This document shows, piece after piece, positions 22,941 through 33,475 of a stretch of 64,000 nucleotides of DNA (position 1 is the stretch's first letter; the number at the start of each line of letters is the position of its first letter). The position numbers were made by a program, and so were the translations under genes. This DNA comes from Macrobrachium rosenbergii (taxonomy: Eukaryota; Arthropoda; Malacostraca; Decapoda; Palaemonidae). The notes under the pieces were generated by a model. It was not told the origin of the DNA. It saw nothing but the letters and a program-made list of their open reading frames with translations, and did no database searches. Where the stretch lies: contig NC_089781.1 in assembly GCF_040412425.1 (NCBI RefSeq), positions 52,602,227 to 52,666,226 on the forward strand, read 5' to 3'.

Positions 22941-24018
22941 CTTCGCCTGTTGAAAGCATCTACGTGGATACAGATCATTTTCCCCTTGATCTAAGAAGGC
23001 AAGAGCTAGGGGTTGCGATATGTGGCTAGAATGAAAAGTGCTCCCAAAAATCCCTCCTTTCAAGTAGTAAAGGAAACAGACTCTCGAAGTTTTTCTTGTA
23101 CAAGAGCTTCTAAACCATTCCAAATTCGACTGAATAAGGATGTTAGGAATAATCATCTTAAATCCCAGAAAGTGCTGGAAGTAGAATATCCTGTAAATCC
23201 TCCATGGCTTAATCCGTAAGCATTAGTATGTAAGAAATTGTTTAACAAAAAGGACTGCACTGAACTTGAAGCGATTAGGGGAAAATTCTTAGAGCACGAC
23301 GTTACCCATGCTAATTATATAAAGATCTATACAGATGGATCAAAGTCAGATAGTGGTGTGGGTTGCGCTGTTATCCTTGGTGATACAGTGTACACTGCTA
23401 AATTACCTGTCTCTGCATCAGTATTTACTGCCGAATTAACAGCCGTAGTCTCTGCCCTAGATTTAGTTTTCCAAAGGGGAGACGCTAATTTTGTCATATA
23501 TTCAGACTAAAAGCACTTTAGAAGCTATTAAAAAATTTATTAGTTTTCATCCATTAATTCAAAAAGTTCAGGAGTGGCTTTTCCGTATCTATTGTCGGCG
23601 TAAATCAGTCTCTTTCTGTTGGGTTCCTTCTCACGTGGGGATTCGTGGAAACGAGATGGCAGACGAGGAAGCGAAAGCTGCTAGTATTGTATCAGAAACC
23701 TCTTTCAGAAAAGTGCCTTGTACAGACCTAGAAGGTCCTATTAGATCTGTTTTAAGTAAATGGCAAGAAAGGCAGGCTACTCCTCTTCTTGCCAATAATA
23801 AAAAATATAGAAATATTAAAGATAATATACTGCCGTGGTCTTCGTCATTCCAGTTTGACAGACGAACAGAGGTTATTTTAACCAGATTAATGATTGGGCA
23901 CATTCGTTTAACCCATCAGTTTATTTTAGAAGGAAGTATCCCTCCAGAGTGTGCTTACTGTGATGAGACACTAACAGTGGAGCACATTCTGGTGGTCTGC
24001 CTCAGATATTTTAACTAA
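22941..24018 (+). pseudogene. Family B ORF2 RNase H and C-terminal motif, B2
   Basis: Two overlapping frames (23238-23510 and 23506-24018) give the full domain. All four catalytic acids are present: IYTDGSKS (near 23327), FTAELTA (near 23427), IYSD (near 23500) and GNEMADEEAK (near 23648). The frame breaks exactly at the third acid. The C-terminal C-x2-C motif CAYCDETLTVEHILVVC lies at about 23950-24001, and the frame ends soon after. Confidence 0.85.
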
Positions 24019-24389
24019 AGAGAAAAATATTTCCAGGGTAAATCCCTCTCTGATATTTTGGGGATGAAGCAGATATTTCTGGTATCATCTCTTTTTTAAA
24101 GTGCATGAAAATTTTTAACAATATTTAATTTTTTTCATAATATACCCATTACATCACACAGAATTTAATTACATTAAATTTTTTGTTATGTATATATCAC
24201 ATCATTCATTAAACTTCATATCTTTATTTATTGGTCACATCACTTCATTTTATTTATTAATCATTTGCTTCATTAATTCATAAATTCATTTACCTTAACA
24301 TAATTTATTTTCTCTTCATTACGGCACTGAATGGCCTTCTTGGCCCCAGTGCTTGGGCTTTTGCCCCAAATATCATACATCCATCCATT
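24019..24389 (+). other. Family B 3' untranslated region with terminal hairpin, B2
   Basis: An AT-rich 3' end closing with ACGGCACTGAATGGCCTT, then CCAGTGCTTGGGC-TTTT-GCCCCAA (hairpin, 24353-24369) and a CATC/CATT-type tail. The stem sequence differs from B1, B3 and B4 but still pairs. Confidence 0.75.
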
Positions 24390-25420
24390 CATACACGTAG
24401 AAGTTTTGAACGAAAGAAAATTACTGTAGCTGTCTTTTTTGACATTGAAAAAACATACATGGAGGTATGCTATATTAAAAACTGTAGAAAACAACAACAA
24501 CAAAACTTTTTGACAAATCGCAGTTTTCAGGTGAAAATTAATGACATTCTGTGTAGAACATTTCCACTTGAAAATGGTGTTCCACAAGGAAGAGTCCTGA
24601 GTGGCACACTGTTTACTGTAGCAATTAATGTTCTCAGTAACAATCTACCTATTGGCATTAAGAATAACCTGTATACAGATGATTTTGCCATATATTATTC
24701 AGCATCTCGAATAAAACATGCAGACCGAATCATTAATAAAAACATAGTAAAAAAAGATGAATGGGCCTCATCTGTAGGCTTTAAATTTCCCGTAGATAAA
24801 ACTTAAGCAATCATGTTTTATAAAAATGAAAAGTGGAAAAAAGGTGAAGAAATAGATTTAAAAATCAGAAACCAAAGTATACCAGTTGGCCAAACAGCAA
24901 AATTTTTACGATTAGTATTTGATACCCACTTGAACTGGAAAGCCCACATAACATATGTAAAATCAAAATGTAAAAGAGCGTTAAATCTAATTAAAAATCT
25001 CGAACACTACTTGGGGAGCCGATAGACATATCCTTACTGTACTGTATAAAGCAACAGTTCTGTCTATGATATTATGGAAGCGAAGTATATGGCTCAGCAT
25101 CTGATGCATCGCTGAAAAATGTTAGACCCTGTTCACAATGAAGGCCTTAGAATATGCTCAGGAGCCTTTAGGTCATCACCAAAATCATCGTTACAAGTTG
25201 AATGCGGTGAAATACATCTGTCTCTCCATAGAGATCTAGTAACAATGAAAAGTGCTCTAAGAATTCAGACAAATGATTCCCCAACAAAAAAATTATTTGA
25301 ATTAAGAGATGTATTTATAAATAACATTTCCCAATTAGAGCTAGAAGATTGTTTCAATTGCTGAATATAAATATACAAGTGCCTTTAATAGTGAAATCAC
25401 CTCCTCCCTGGACAATGAAT
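24390..25420 (+). pseudogene. Family A ORF2 reverse transcriptase, C-terminal part, A2
   Basis: It resumes at the GFERKKITVAVFFDIE-like segment. About 35 bp around AYDTTWRYA are damaged, so motif A is incomplete. Motif C is intact as LYTDDFAIYYSASR (about 24670-24711). Open parts are 24459-24806, 24813-25025 and 25119-25364, the last holding the thumb segment HNEGLRICSGAFRSSP. Confidence 0.82.
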
Positions 25421-26340
25421 AAAATGAGAATTTGTACACATCTGAAATATTTATCATAAAGTTACTCATATGCCCCAGAACACCATATACGACATACAAT
25501 AGAGCATATAAACCAAAAAGGTCCATATTACGCAATATATACAGATGGATCTAAATCAGAGCACGGAGTGGGATATGCTGCAGTTTCCCAAGACAAAACT
25601 TATCAGTTCTCTTTTCCTAATAATGCTTCAGTATTCACAGCAGAATTGTGTGGAATTGTATCAGCTATGAAAATAATTAAAGAAACACCATTCAATAATT
25701 TTGTGATTTTTAGTGACTCGAGAAGCGCTATAGAAGCTATTCAGTTACAAATCAAAAAATAATATAGTACAACAAATTAAATTATTTCTCCATAACTTAT
25801 ATAATAATGAAAAAATGTAGAAATATGTTGGATCCCTGCCCATGGAGGGATCAAAGGAAATGAAGATGCAGACAAAGCAGCCAAAGAAGCAACCCACATG
25901 AAAGGGTCAAATGTGAATATCCCCGTTACTGATTATGTAACACGCATAAAAATGGGTATCATAAATAAATGACAATATATATATCAAATGAAGAGCCTGA
26001 ACTTAATGAATTAAAACAAATAAGACCTACTGTTAAAAAATGGAGTTCATCATATCAGAGAGAGAGAAACGCACAAGTAATTCTAACACGTCTCAGAATA
26101 GGCCATACTTGTATGACACATGGGCACTGAATGAGCAGCCCACGTGGCCCGGCTCTCGAGTGCTCAGAGTGCAAGGTGATAATAACGGTCAGACATGTGT
26201 TATGTGAGTGTCCAAAGTATAACACTGTCAAATTTTGGAAATAAACCAATCAAGGAAGTTTTGTCAGAATCTTTTAAATTTTCAGTTGTTCTGATTTTGA
26301 TGTTCATGAGGAACTGTAATTTAATTAATAAAATATAAAA
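25421..26340 (+). pseudogene. Family A ORF2 RNase H and C-terminal motif, A2
   Basis: Three catalytic acids are seen in one frame: IYTDGSKSEHG (near 25539), FTAELCG (near 25640) and FSDSRSAIEAI (near 25709). The fourth (GNEDADKAAKEA, near 25857) needs a frame change. The C-terminal motif CSECKVIITVRHVLCECPKY is readable in mixed frames near 26160-26220. Confidence 0.8.
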
Positions 26341-26711
26341 ATAAGTAAATAATAAAAGCACGAAAACCCTTTTAGCATTTGTCGAATTTAAAAAAAAAGC
26401 TAAATTTTAAGATATTACTTAACTTATATTCTGAACTTTAATATACCTTTTTAGTGTGTATGTAAGGAAGCCTGAGCATATATATTTATTGCATGTATGT
26501 GTTTCAGTATGAGAGCATGTGCCTATGTGCAGTTTTCAATTTCATTTTAATTTGTTCCCCATCGTACTGAATGGTCTATTGGGTTCTAGTACTTGGCCTC
26601 ACGCCTGGACCTGGTACTTTAATCTAGTCCTTCGGGCCAGCCCTATGAGGGCTGAAAGTCAGCTCAGTGGTCTGGTTAAACTACTTTAATAATAAAATAT
26701 AATAATATAAT
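26341..26711 (+). other. Family A 3' untranslated region and impure TAA tail, A2
   Basis: It contains the shared 3' block (TACTGAATGGTCTATTGGG, hairpin GGC-CTCAC-GCC at 26595-26605) and ends in AATAATAAAATATAATAATATAATA. The minus-strand A3 fragment abuts the tail. Confidence 0.75.
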
Positions 26712-27975
26712 AGGCGACTGGTGAATTTCTTTGCTTTCATTGTAGGTATCTAGTGAGATTGGTGGTTGTTTATCTTTTTTGAGATTGGTTTGATGGAATT
26801 AGGTGGGGTCTATTCTAGTTGCCTCTTCCGAGTTATGTTATCTATTTTATCACCTTTGTGTGATTTTAATTTTTCTTCGTCTTCCCCTATGTCATAATTC
26901 GTTTCTATTTCCGGCAAAGAGGTACTAAATCGATTGTCCACTGTGATAATGTCATTGATGTCTGAAATTTCTTTAGAAGAGTTCTTTTCATCTTGTATTT
27001 TTTTTTTTTTGTGGTGGTATTTCTTTATTTCTGTTATCATTCTTTTCAGTTCTGGTATTGTTTGATTTTGAAGTATCTGCATGCCTAAATTTCTTCCTCT
27101 CACTCACAGTTCTAACTTTGCTTCCCTGATCGACTTTCCAGTTCGTTCTTGTAGTAACTTAAGTTCAGTATTGTAAATACAGAATGCACATCTTAGATTG
27201 GGCATGATGTTCTAGGTCACAATTTATGCAATTTGTTTGGCCACAGTCCCAGCATGTTTTATGTTCCTGTGAACTGGGAAAATTTCTGCATTTTTTGGCC
27301 ACAGTCCCAGTATGTTTTATGTTCCTGTGAACTGGGAAAATTTCTGCATTTAATGGCTGTATGGCCTTATTTGTAACAGTCCTTACATTGCATGGGTTGG
27401 GGAACATGAGGTCTCAGTTCCCTATTTAATCCCAGTATTTTAATTTTCAAAGGTAAGGTTTGGCCACTGAACTTTATCTTTGCTATTTTGATTGTTTTAC
27501 TTTTGTCTTTCCTGTTGGGACCTCATGTATTTTGTAGTCTTCAACGTTGTTGTATCTTTTCTTCGATGAATCCAATAACAATAATTTGTCTGTCATTTCA
27601 TCATCAAGATTGGGCACTACTACTGTGCCCTGCACACTGTTCCTTGTAATATTTACATTTATGTTATCTGTATTTTGAATGCTCTGGTAATTTTCTGATT
27701 GATTTCTGGTTGTTGTTTTAACCAACCATTCCCTTTTTTTAATTTGCTAATGCTCATCTCTTGTGATGGGCATCTATTCAATAAGTAATTTTCTCATTTT
27801 AATAACGATATGTCTTGGTCTGCTTGCAAATTCAAAAATCTTGACCAGTTTTCCTCTCCAAAAAGAGAATCAAAGTGAGCCAAGGTTCGGTCATGAAATT
27901 ATCTATCTTGTTTTGGTTTATTATATGGTATTAAGGTTTTGATGCCACCTTAATTTTCATTAATTGTGTTCCTCT
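26712..27975 (-). pseudogene. Family A ORF1 on the minus strand (copy A3), broken
   Basis: Read on the minus strand, it starts near 27975 with the segment equivalent to SLFG..NWSRFL, then TTTRNQSENYQSIQNTDNIN, a VQGTVVVPNLDDE segment (about 27600-27640) and the zinc-knuckle region (27180-27410). An acidic/basic C-terminal part ends near 26800. Only the third knuckle (CINCDLEHHAQSKMC) is readable. A 58-bp duplication disturbs the knuckles. ORF2 is absent: the copy stops next to the A2 tail. It is the most diverged A copy in the window. Confidence 0.75.
27239..27354 (-). repeat. 58-bp tandem duplication inside the zinc-knuckle region of A3
   Basis: Two adjacent units (27239-27296 and 27297-27354) differ at only about four positions. 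Each encodes part of a knuckle (HKTCWDCGQ in one frame). Since 58 is not a multiple of three, the copy shifts the frame. Confidence 0.92.
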
Positions 27976-28569
27976 GAACAGTCCACTGCCATGCTAGAAG
28001 TCGTAGGGAGGTTGTTAGTTTAGCCATGTAACGTTTATTATAAATTTCATCCAGAATGACGTCCCTCTCATCAGAGAGGCCCAACTAGGGGAGGAGCAAT
28101 ACTGTTACCCACAGTGGTAACTGCCTTTGGATCCTCACCTAGATATACACCATACTCGCAGTGCCTTAAGGGTCGTCAGTCCGTCAAGATCAGACTCATC
28201 ATTGAGGGCATGGTTTGACATAAATATCTCCCCTCGCTCGACCGTGTCAGGTACTCTAGTTTTACGAGTGGAGCGGCATGCCATCCAACTCCACCCTCCA
28301 TCGAGTTAAAAGAGCAGTGAATTCAGTAATCCACTACCATGCCTAGGTCGTCAACAAAAGAGGAAAAAGGGAAGGGGAAAATTTATAGGAGGAGGAGGAG
28401 TAAAGGAGTTAAAGGTCACAATGTTCAGTTGAATCCACAGCAGAGAGAGTAGGCATAAAAGAGCATACTCTCCCTGCAGTGGATCCCTAAGCCCCCCACC
28501 TCATCAAGGGGTTGGGATCAGGGGATCTTCCTGGACACACAAGGAGCAAGGCAATAAGCTGAAAGCACT
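27976..28569. other. Unassigned repeat-like DNA between A3 and the family C fragment
   Basis: It has higher GC than its surroundings, with purine-rich stretches (28380-28400) and CCCCCC near 28490. A 60-residue frame (28127-28309) has no recognisable domain. It may be leader/ORF1 sequence of the family C element that follows, but I cannot show that. Confidence 0.4.
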
Positions 28570-29142
28570 TCAAAGAGGCTTCAATTTAACAGACTCAAAA
28601 GCAAAGAAGATTCATTAACTTGCTCCAGTGGAGCTAAATGGGAAAGACTAAAGCTGCTCATATAAGAAGTGTTCCCTGTATGTATAGCTTTGCAGGAGAC
28701 TATGATTGGCAATGATACTTGTCCTAGCCCTTGAGACTATACGGCCTATCATTCCAATTATAACTTAAATATAGGAAGCCATGGGTGTGTAGCTTTATAT
28801 CTTCATAATGACACCCCACAAAATGCTATTTGTTTCCAGCTACACTGCAAGTGACAGGTGTGTGAATCCATTTGCAAAGAAAATATACCGTATGCTCTCT
28901 CTATCTACTACCAAGTAAAGTCTTCCCCAGTGATGAATTGAAATCCCTTATTCAACAGTTACCACGTCCCTTGTTATTCTGGGAGATATGAATAGCAGAA
29001 ACCCACTTTGGGGTGACATCGTCACCAATCAAGGAAGGAAGAAGGTGTGGTGTCTGTGTTCATCATAGAGGGTGAAAATGTGGGAATCCTCAACACTGGT
29101 TAGTCTACACATTTTCACATTCAAACAGGCACATTATCAGCA
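28570..29142 (+). pseudogene. Endonuclease fragment of a third non-LTR family (C)
   Basis: In mixed frames it reads LQETMIGNDTCPS (near 28692), IGSHG.VALYLHNDTPQN (about 28777-28825), YALSIYY, then LLILGDMNSRNPLWGD (near 28970-29017) and HFHIQTGTLSA (about 29112-29143). These are the ordered motifs of an APE-type endonuclease with the catalytic Glu, Asp and Asn. The sequence is distinct from families A and B. It is cut at 29142 by Academ-like transposon 2 and no RT remains in the window. Confidence 0.75.
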
Positions 29143-29750
29143 TAGTGGGGCAGATAAGAGTGATTGTTTAGAAGAATCGTGCAAATGATGATACAAGCAT
29201 CAAATTTGGCACAATTGTTCTCCAAGGGATGCTGATCAAATCTGCCTGATTGGCCAATTGAAAATCCAAAATGGCGGCCATTTTTCAAGATGGTCGCCAA
29301 AATAACCACCCGAAGTTAATGTTTTGCTTAGAAATATTTGTAGTTGTCTGAATTGCATGATCTAAGTGTGGATTCCTATGTTTTTAAGCCTGCTGATGTA
29401 TATTTTCTAGTTTATAACATGGTTAAGGCGTTGTATTAAAGGAATGATTGTCGGGCACTACCAAGGCACATTGGTGACTTCACTGCTGTGAAACTCAGCA
29501 TGGGGTTCAGTGTCAGCTAAGTAGGAAATTTATGTTGGCATCATACTTCAACAACCTACTATGGTTTTAGTTATCTGGATGGTGTACAGATCGCAAGGGA
29601 CTAATGACGCTGGATGAACGATCGGACTAGGTGTATGGCACAGTGCAAGAACCTAGTTGTATCCCATAGAGGAAAGCACCTATTGTACATTACAGGACAT
29701 GAGAGGCCTGTTATAGTATTACATGTACAGGGTGGTAAAAGGATAAACCC
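29143..29750 (+). other. Left end and leader of Academ-like transposon 2
   Basis: Noncoding. It holds the presumed terminal repeat, with paired words AATGGCGGCCATTTTTC and AGATGGTCGCCAAAAT (about 29271-29302), a direct repeat of ATGG(C/T)(G)GCC type that could be a transposase binding site (inference). No matching right end remains, so the repeat length cannot be measured. Confidence 0.5.
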
Positions 29751-30185
29751 TTGACTCTGAACATCATCATAATCGTGGATGCAAACTCTACTGGACGATC
29801 ATGGAAAACAGAATGGACCAAGTGTTGCCTATGTCAGGAGGTTAAGAAAGAAGATCTTAAATCTCCCCAGGCCAATCCTGCCAGAAGAGGGGATGATGGA
29901 TATACGAACCTGGCAAAGAATATTCCTCTGTTTCACTCACTCAATGCACTACCAATCAAGCTAGACCCTGCAAGACTTGACGAAGGTTCTGGGATAGAGG
30001 AAACGTTGAGAAAAAATAAGGCACAATATCATGAGAGTTTCAGGCTTCTGTTCAACAACACAAAGTTACACCAAGCTGAAAAAAGAGCAAGTTATGTAGG
30101 TACTAGTGATGAGGGCAGTAGAAGTAAGCATTCTGGTCGTTTCGGTCGTAAGCATGTTTACGTGCAAAATGGGCGCCGTGTTTAG
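29751..30185 (+). pseudogene. Academ-like transposon 2, N-terminal part
   Basis: An open frame of 144 residues. KCCLCQEVKKEDL (near 29820) gives the first Cys pair, and GYTNLAKNIPLFHSL follows. The reading is convincing to about 30090 and then becomes low-complexity, possibly an intron or decay before the next part at 30340. Confidence 0.55.
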
Positions 30186-30335
30186 TACCAGCCCCTTGGG
30201 GATGTATGTAAAACATGAAATAATAATGGTAAATACCATAAACATAACGTCTTACATTGTTTTGGATGTCACGGCCTAAAGAGACTTACTGCCGAAACAA
30301 CCAGGACCGAGAAGTAAGATTCCACGAAAGCTCCA

Positions 30336-30957
30336 AGAAACTAAAACAAAAGAATGCTTTTTCTGCAAAACTTAAGGAGGGGAGCTTAGAGAAGCAATGA
30401 CAATGCAAGTGAATAGGAGAATAAATGAATGTGCCAAAACACTCAATGATACAAAACTTCTCACCAAACTAAGTGCAGGAGATGTCGTAGCCCAAGAAGT
30501 GAAATATCACCCTGGCTGTTTGGTGGCATTGTATAACCGAGAACGGGCATACCTAAAGGTGTGGGAGCAAGAAAAAGCACAGGAACACTGGAAGGATGCA
30601 TATCCAATTGCTTTCTATGAACTAGTCACCTACATCTGCGAGATGAAAAATGCCAGTGAGAGGCCACCGATTTTCAAGCTTGCTGATTTGACCAAGCTTT
30701 ACAAGCAGAGGCTGGAACAGCTTGGTGTTGACTCGCCTGATGTTCATCCTACTCAACTCAAGGATCAGCTGCTTTTGCACATTCCACAGCTGCAAGCTAA
30801 TCGCCAAGGACGAGAAGTTCTGTTGTCTCTTAAAACTGATGTAGGTTCAATCCTATCAGAAGCATCCTGTTATGGTGAAGCGATCCATCTAGCAAAAGCC
30901 ACTGGGACAATAAGACAGAACATGCTCCATCAGAAGTCGAATTTCAGCAGCTATTTT
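30336..30957 (+). pseudogene. Academ-like transposon 2, Cys/His motif and helical region
   Basis: It reads ETKTKECFFCKT, a stop, then an open frame from 30397. SAGDVVAQEVKYHPGCLVALYNR (split: SAGDVVAQEVKYH, PGCLVALYNR) completes the second Cys/His set. A helical region LADLTKLYKQRLEQLGVD and LLHIPQLQANRQGREVLLS follows. The frame shifts near 30955; residues after that in this frame are not real. Confidence 0.65.
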
Positions 30958-30958
30958 C

Positions 30959-31510
30959 ATGACAAAAGACATAGAACAGGCTGTGCCACCATCACTGCTT
31001 CAGTTTGTATGCATGATCAAACATGGTGCAGACATCAAGTCCCATCTCCATCATGGAGAGTCGAAATCAGACTTTGCTATATCAGAACTTCTACAGTACA
31101 AATACTTTGCCAAATACTACGAAGGAACGGATGTTCACAGGCATTCCAAGGACCGGGAGCCACATTTTGCAGTCTACAAGGGCCCGTATGTGTTTGCCAA
31201 GACGAGTAAGAGACAAATAATTGAAATGCTCCATGAGAATGTGCTCAGCATATCGTATGACTGAGTCCTGGAAATCTCAGCACAGTTAGAAGAAGCAGTT
31301 GTTGCACAGTATATGGAAGATGGAGTAATCTGTCCCCCAGTCTTGAGAAAGAATTTATTCACAACTGGAGCAGTTGACAACATAGATCATAATCCGACTG
31401 CGACCACATCTGAAACATCTTTACATGGTACAAGTGTGTCCATTTTCAAGCACCCAAACACAGGAAATCCTGGTGATGAACGTGGGCCACTCAGACTAGA
31501 TGTAGAGTAA
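30959..31510 (+). pseudogene. Academ-like transposon 2, transposase core part 1
   Basis: One frame is interrupted only by TGA at 31262. It reads LLQFVCMIKHGADIKSH, VYKGPYVFAKTSKRQIIEML, ISYD, a stop, VLEISAQLEEAV, VICPPVLRKN, then AVDNIDHNPTATTSETSLHGT (31369-31433) and an open end. The DNxD...HGT block is shared with transposon 1 and is the best candidate for one catalytic site (inference). Confidence 0.7.
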
Positions 31511-32470
31511 AAAATGAAGGTTAAAAAAGTTCCAGAGTTTCCAGGAGCATGCACCAATATTCGACCAGCATACATCACCAAAACCCCAATCCTCCTCCAG
31601 TTGCAAGCCAATCCTTACCAGCACCAGAGTCGATCAGGTCACATTTGAAAGAAGAATATTCTTAGTTGGAGGAAGTCTTCCTCACTGAGAATGTGACTGA
31701 TGCAGTCAGCATCACATGGTCAGCATATCATGCAACACAGAAAAGGAGCCGTCCATTTGAAGTGAGCATATCGGCAATGATGCCTATGTGGTGAGACCAG
31801 GCACACTCTGTTGCAACTATCAAGCGTGCCATGGAGAAGGTCTGTGATACAGTGGGTTTTTTCAACCCACAGCAGACACCTGTATTTGTTGCTGACCAAC
31901 TGTTGTATGCTCTGGCGAAACAAATACAGTGGAAGTGGCAAGAATATGGAGAGGACCAGTTCGTTGTCATGTTTGGAGGCCTTAATATAGAAATGGCTTC
32001 ACTGAGATCAATAGGAACATTACTACGAGACAGTGGGTGGACCAGTGCCATTGTGGAAGCAGGGGTGGCCTCATTTGGTACATCAGAGTCTTACCTGTCT
32101 GCATCCAGTGTCGCAAAGACAAGACAAGCACACCAGATTACAGCATGCAGCTTGTACAAACTGTTGAAGAAGGCATATCATGATTTCTGCTCTGAAGACT
32201 CTAACACATCAGAAATAACCTTTGAAGATTGGTGTGAAAAACGGAAGAAAGAGAGTCTGCAGTTCCAATTCTGGAATCTGGTACTGGACATGGAACTCAC
32301 GATATTCACCCTCATCCGCTCATTCAGAGAAGGAGACTTCAACTTGTACCTTAAAGCACTTTCAAAGCTGGTGCCTTACTTCTTTGCAAATAACAATGTT
32401 AACCTGGTGGATCACTATTCACCTCCAAGATATGATGTCACTCAAACAACAACATCCAGACGTGGCCAAG
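31511..32470 (+). pseudogene. Academ-like transposon 2, transposase core part 2
   Basis: After a decayed stretch, 31831-32487 is open. It reads VADQLLYALAKQIQWKW (near 31888), FVVMFGGLNIEMASLRSIG (about 31963-32018), SGWTSAIVEAGVASFG (32034-32080) and TRQAHQITACSLYKLLKKAY. It then reads REGDFNLYLKALSKLVPYFFANN, which matches transposon 1. Where transposon 1 has His (VLHIVFAAL), this copy has Asn (GLNIEM). The frame moves near 32440. Confidence 0.72.
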
Positions 32471-33469
32471 GAGCTTCACAATGGTAACTTCGTCATCCAC
32501 AAGTTGAGACGAGAATTCTCTGGCATGGCGATTGATCAAGTGCACGAGCACAATAATGCAGTGATCAAAGGTGACGGAGGAGCAATTGGGTTGACAGAAG
32601 ACCCGTCAGCACTTCGTAGGTGGATGGTCACTGGACCTGAAGTTAGTCGTCTACTAGCTGGATATGAGGCCATGTCTGGTATGAAGGATGCCATATACAG
32701 CAGCAGACACCACGAGCAGACACTGAGTGCCCAGAAATCTTTCTTTGAAAAGGTGATATCACTCTCTGCAGTGATGCAGGAGATGGGTAACCCATTCCAA
32801 GAAGAATCAGCAGACCTGATGGTGTTAGATACAAAGAACATTGCAGACCAAACTCTAGCTGAAATGGTAGCTACACATCACCGGCGAGGCAAAGAGCAGT
32901 TCCTATCATTTATGAAAGGGCTAGAGGATGAAGCTGAAAGTCTTTTCTATCATCTAATCAAGAACCCTGTTTCATTCTTCAAACAAGAACAGGCAGAGGG
33001 AATTTCTAAGGAGAAAGTCCTAAAAGATGACTGTCAGTTATTCTCACGACTGTTCATCCCAAGCCAGAACAGACAGTGTGACTTGCAAGAATTCTTCAAG
33101 TACGAGAATCAGTCATACCCTGCATCTCTCAGTGACAGCGGCAAGCTTCATACGTGTCAGAAGTCACAGCTGGTTGAAATTCTTGAAGCGCAAGTGAATG
33201 TCCCAGTGGGAGAACCAAAGGGAGATACAATCATCATTGATGGCTCAGCACTTATCAATGCCTCACCTCCACGTACTTCAAAGACATTTAATGACTATGC
33301 CAAAGAAGACATCATCCCAAAGGTGGAATCCTATGTTGCTCAGTACAAGTGGGTGGACATAGTTTTTGATGTATACAAGAAATCAAGTCTGAAATCAGAG
33401 ACGAGGTCAAAAAGGAGGAAAGGAATCAGAAGAAGAGTGACAGGAACAAGCAAGACACCAGGAAACTAG
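32437..33469 (+). pseudogene. Academ-like transposon 2, region from middle to start of XPG-like nuclease
   Basis: Open to 33469; the part upstream of about 32437 in this frame is not the real protein. It reads HPDVAKELHNGNFVIHKLRR, FSGMAIDQVHEHNNAVIKGD, GAIGLTEDPSALRRW, then QMGNPF-like EMGNPFQEES. The nuclease begins with TIIIDGSALINA (near 33227-33262) and VDIVFDVYKKSSLKSETRSK (33352-33411), giving the first two acids and the basic segment. A frameshift near 33460 interrupts it. Confidence 0.75.
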
Positions 33470-33475
33470 CAAAGC

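Larger units (their letters stand above)
11263..24389 (+). mobile_element. Family B copy B2, full length, inserted in A2 and itself split by a DNA transposon
   Basis: It is the only family B copy here with a 5' leader, ORF1, complete ORF2 order and 3' end. Subtracting the inner transposon (14171-20673) leaves about 6.6 kb, a normal size for I-like elements. It is flanked by CATATGCG (11255-11262) and CATACACG (24390-24397), a diverged 8-bp target-site duplication. It must be younger than A2 and older than the inner transposon. Confidence 0.87.
24390..26711 (+). mobile_element. Family A copy A2, right part
   Basis: It continues the reverse transcriptase cut at 11262, starting in CATACACGTAGAAG and going on through the rest of the RT, RNase H, 3' untranslated region and a short impure TAA tail (about 26683-26711). 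With the left part it rebuilds one 5'-truncated element of about 4.3 kb. Confidence 0.88.

Noticed and set aside
28127..28309. 60-residue plus-strand frame in unassigned DNA
   Set aside because: No family resemblance and no shared copy in the window; length is within chance.
27980..28360. Weak direct repeat of a CCACTRCCATGC-like word about 345 bp apart, possibly flanking an insertion
   Set aside because: Only about 20 similar bases with several mismatches; no element structure between them.
32222..32436. Upstream part of the long frame ending at 33469
   Set aside because: Here the homologous protein is in the overlapping frame (31831-32487); the long frame becomes real only from about 32437.
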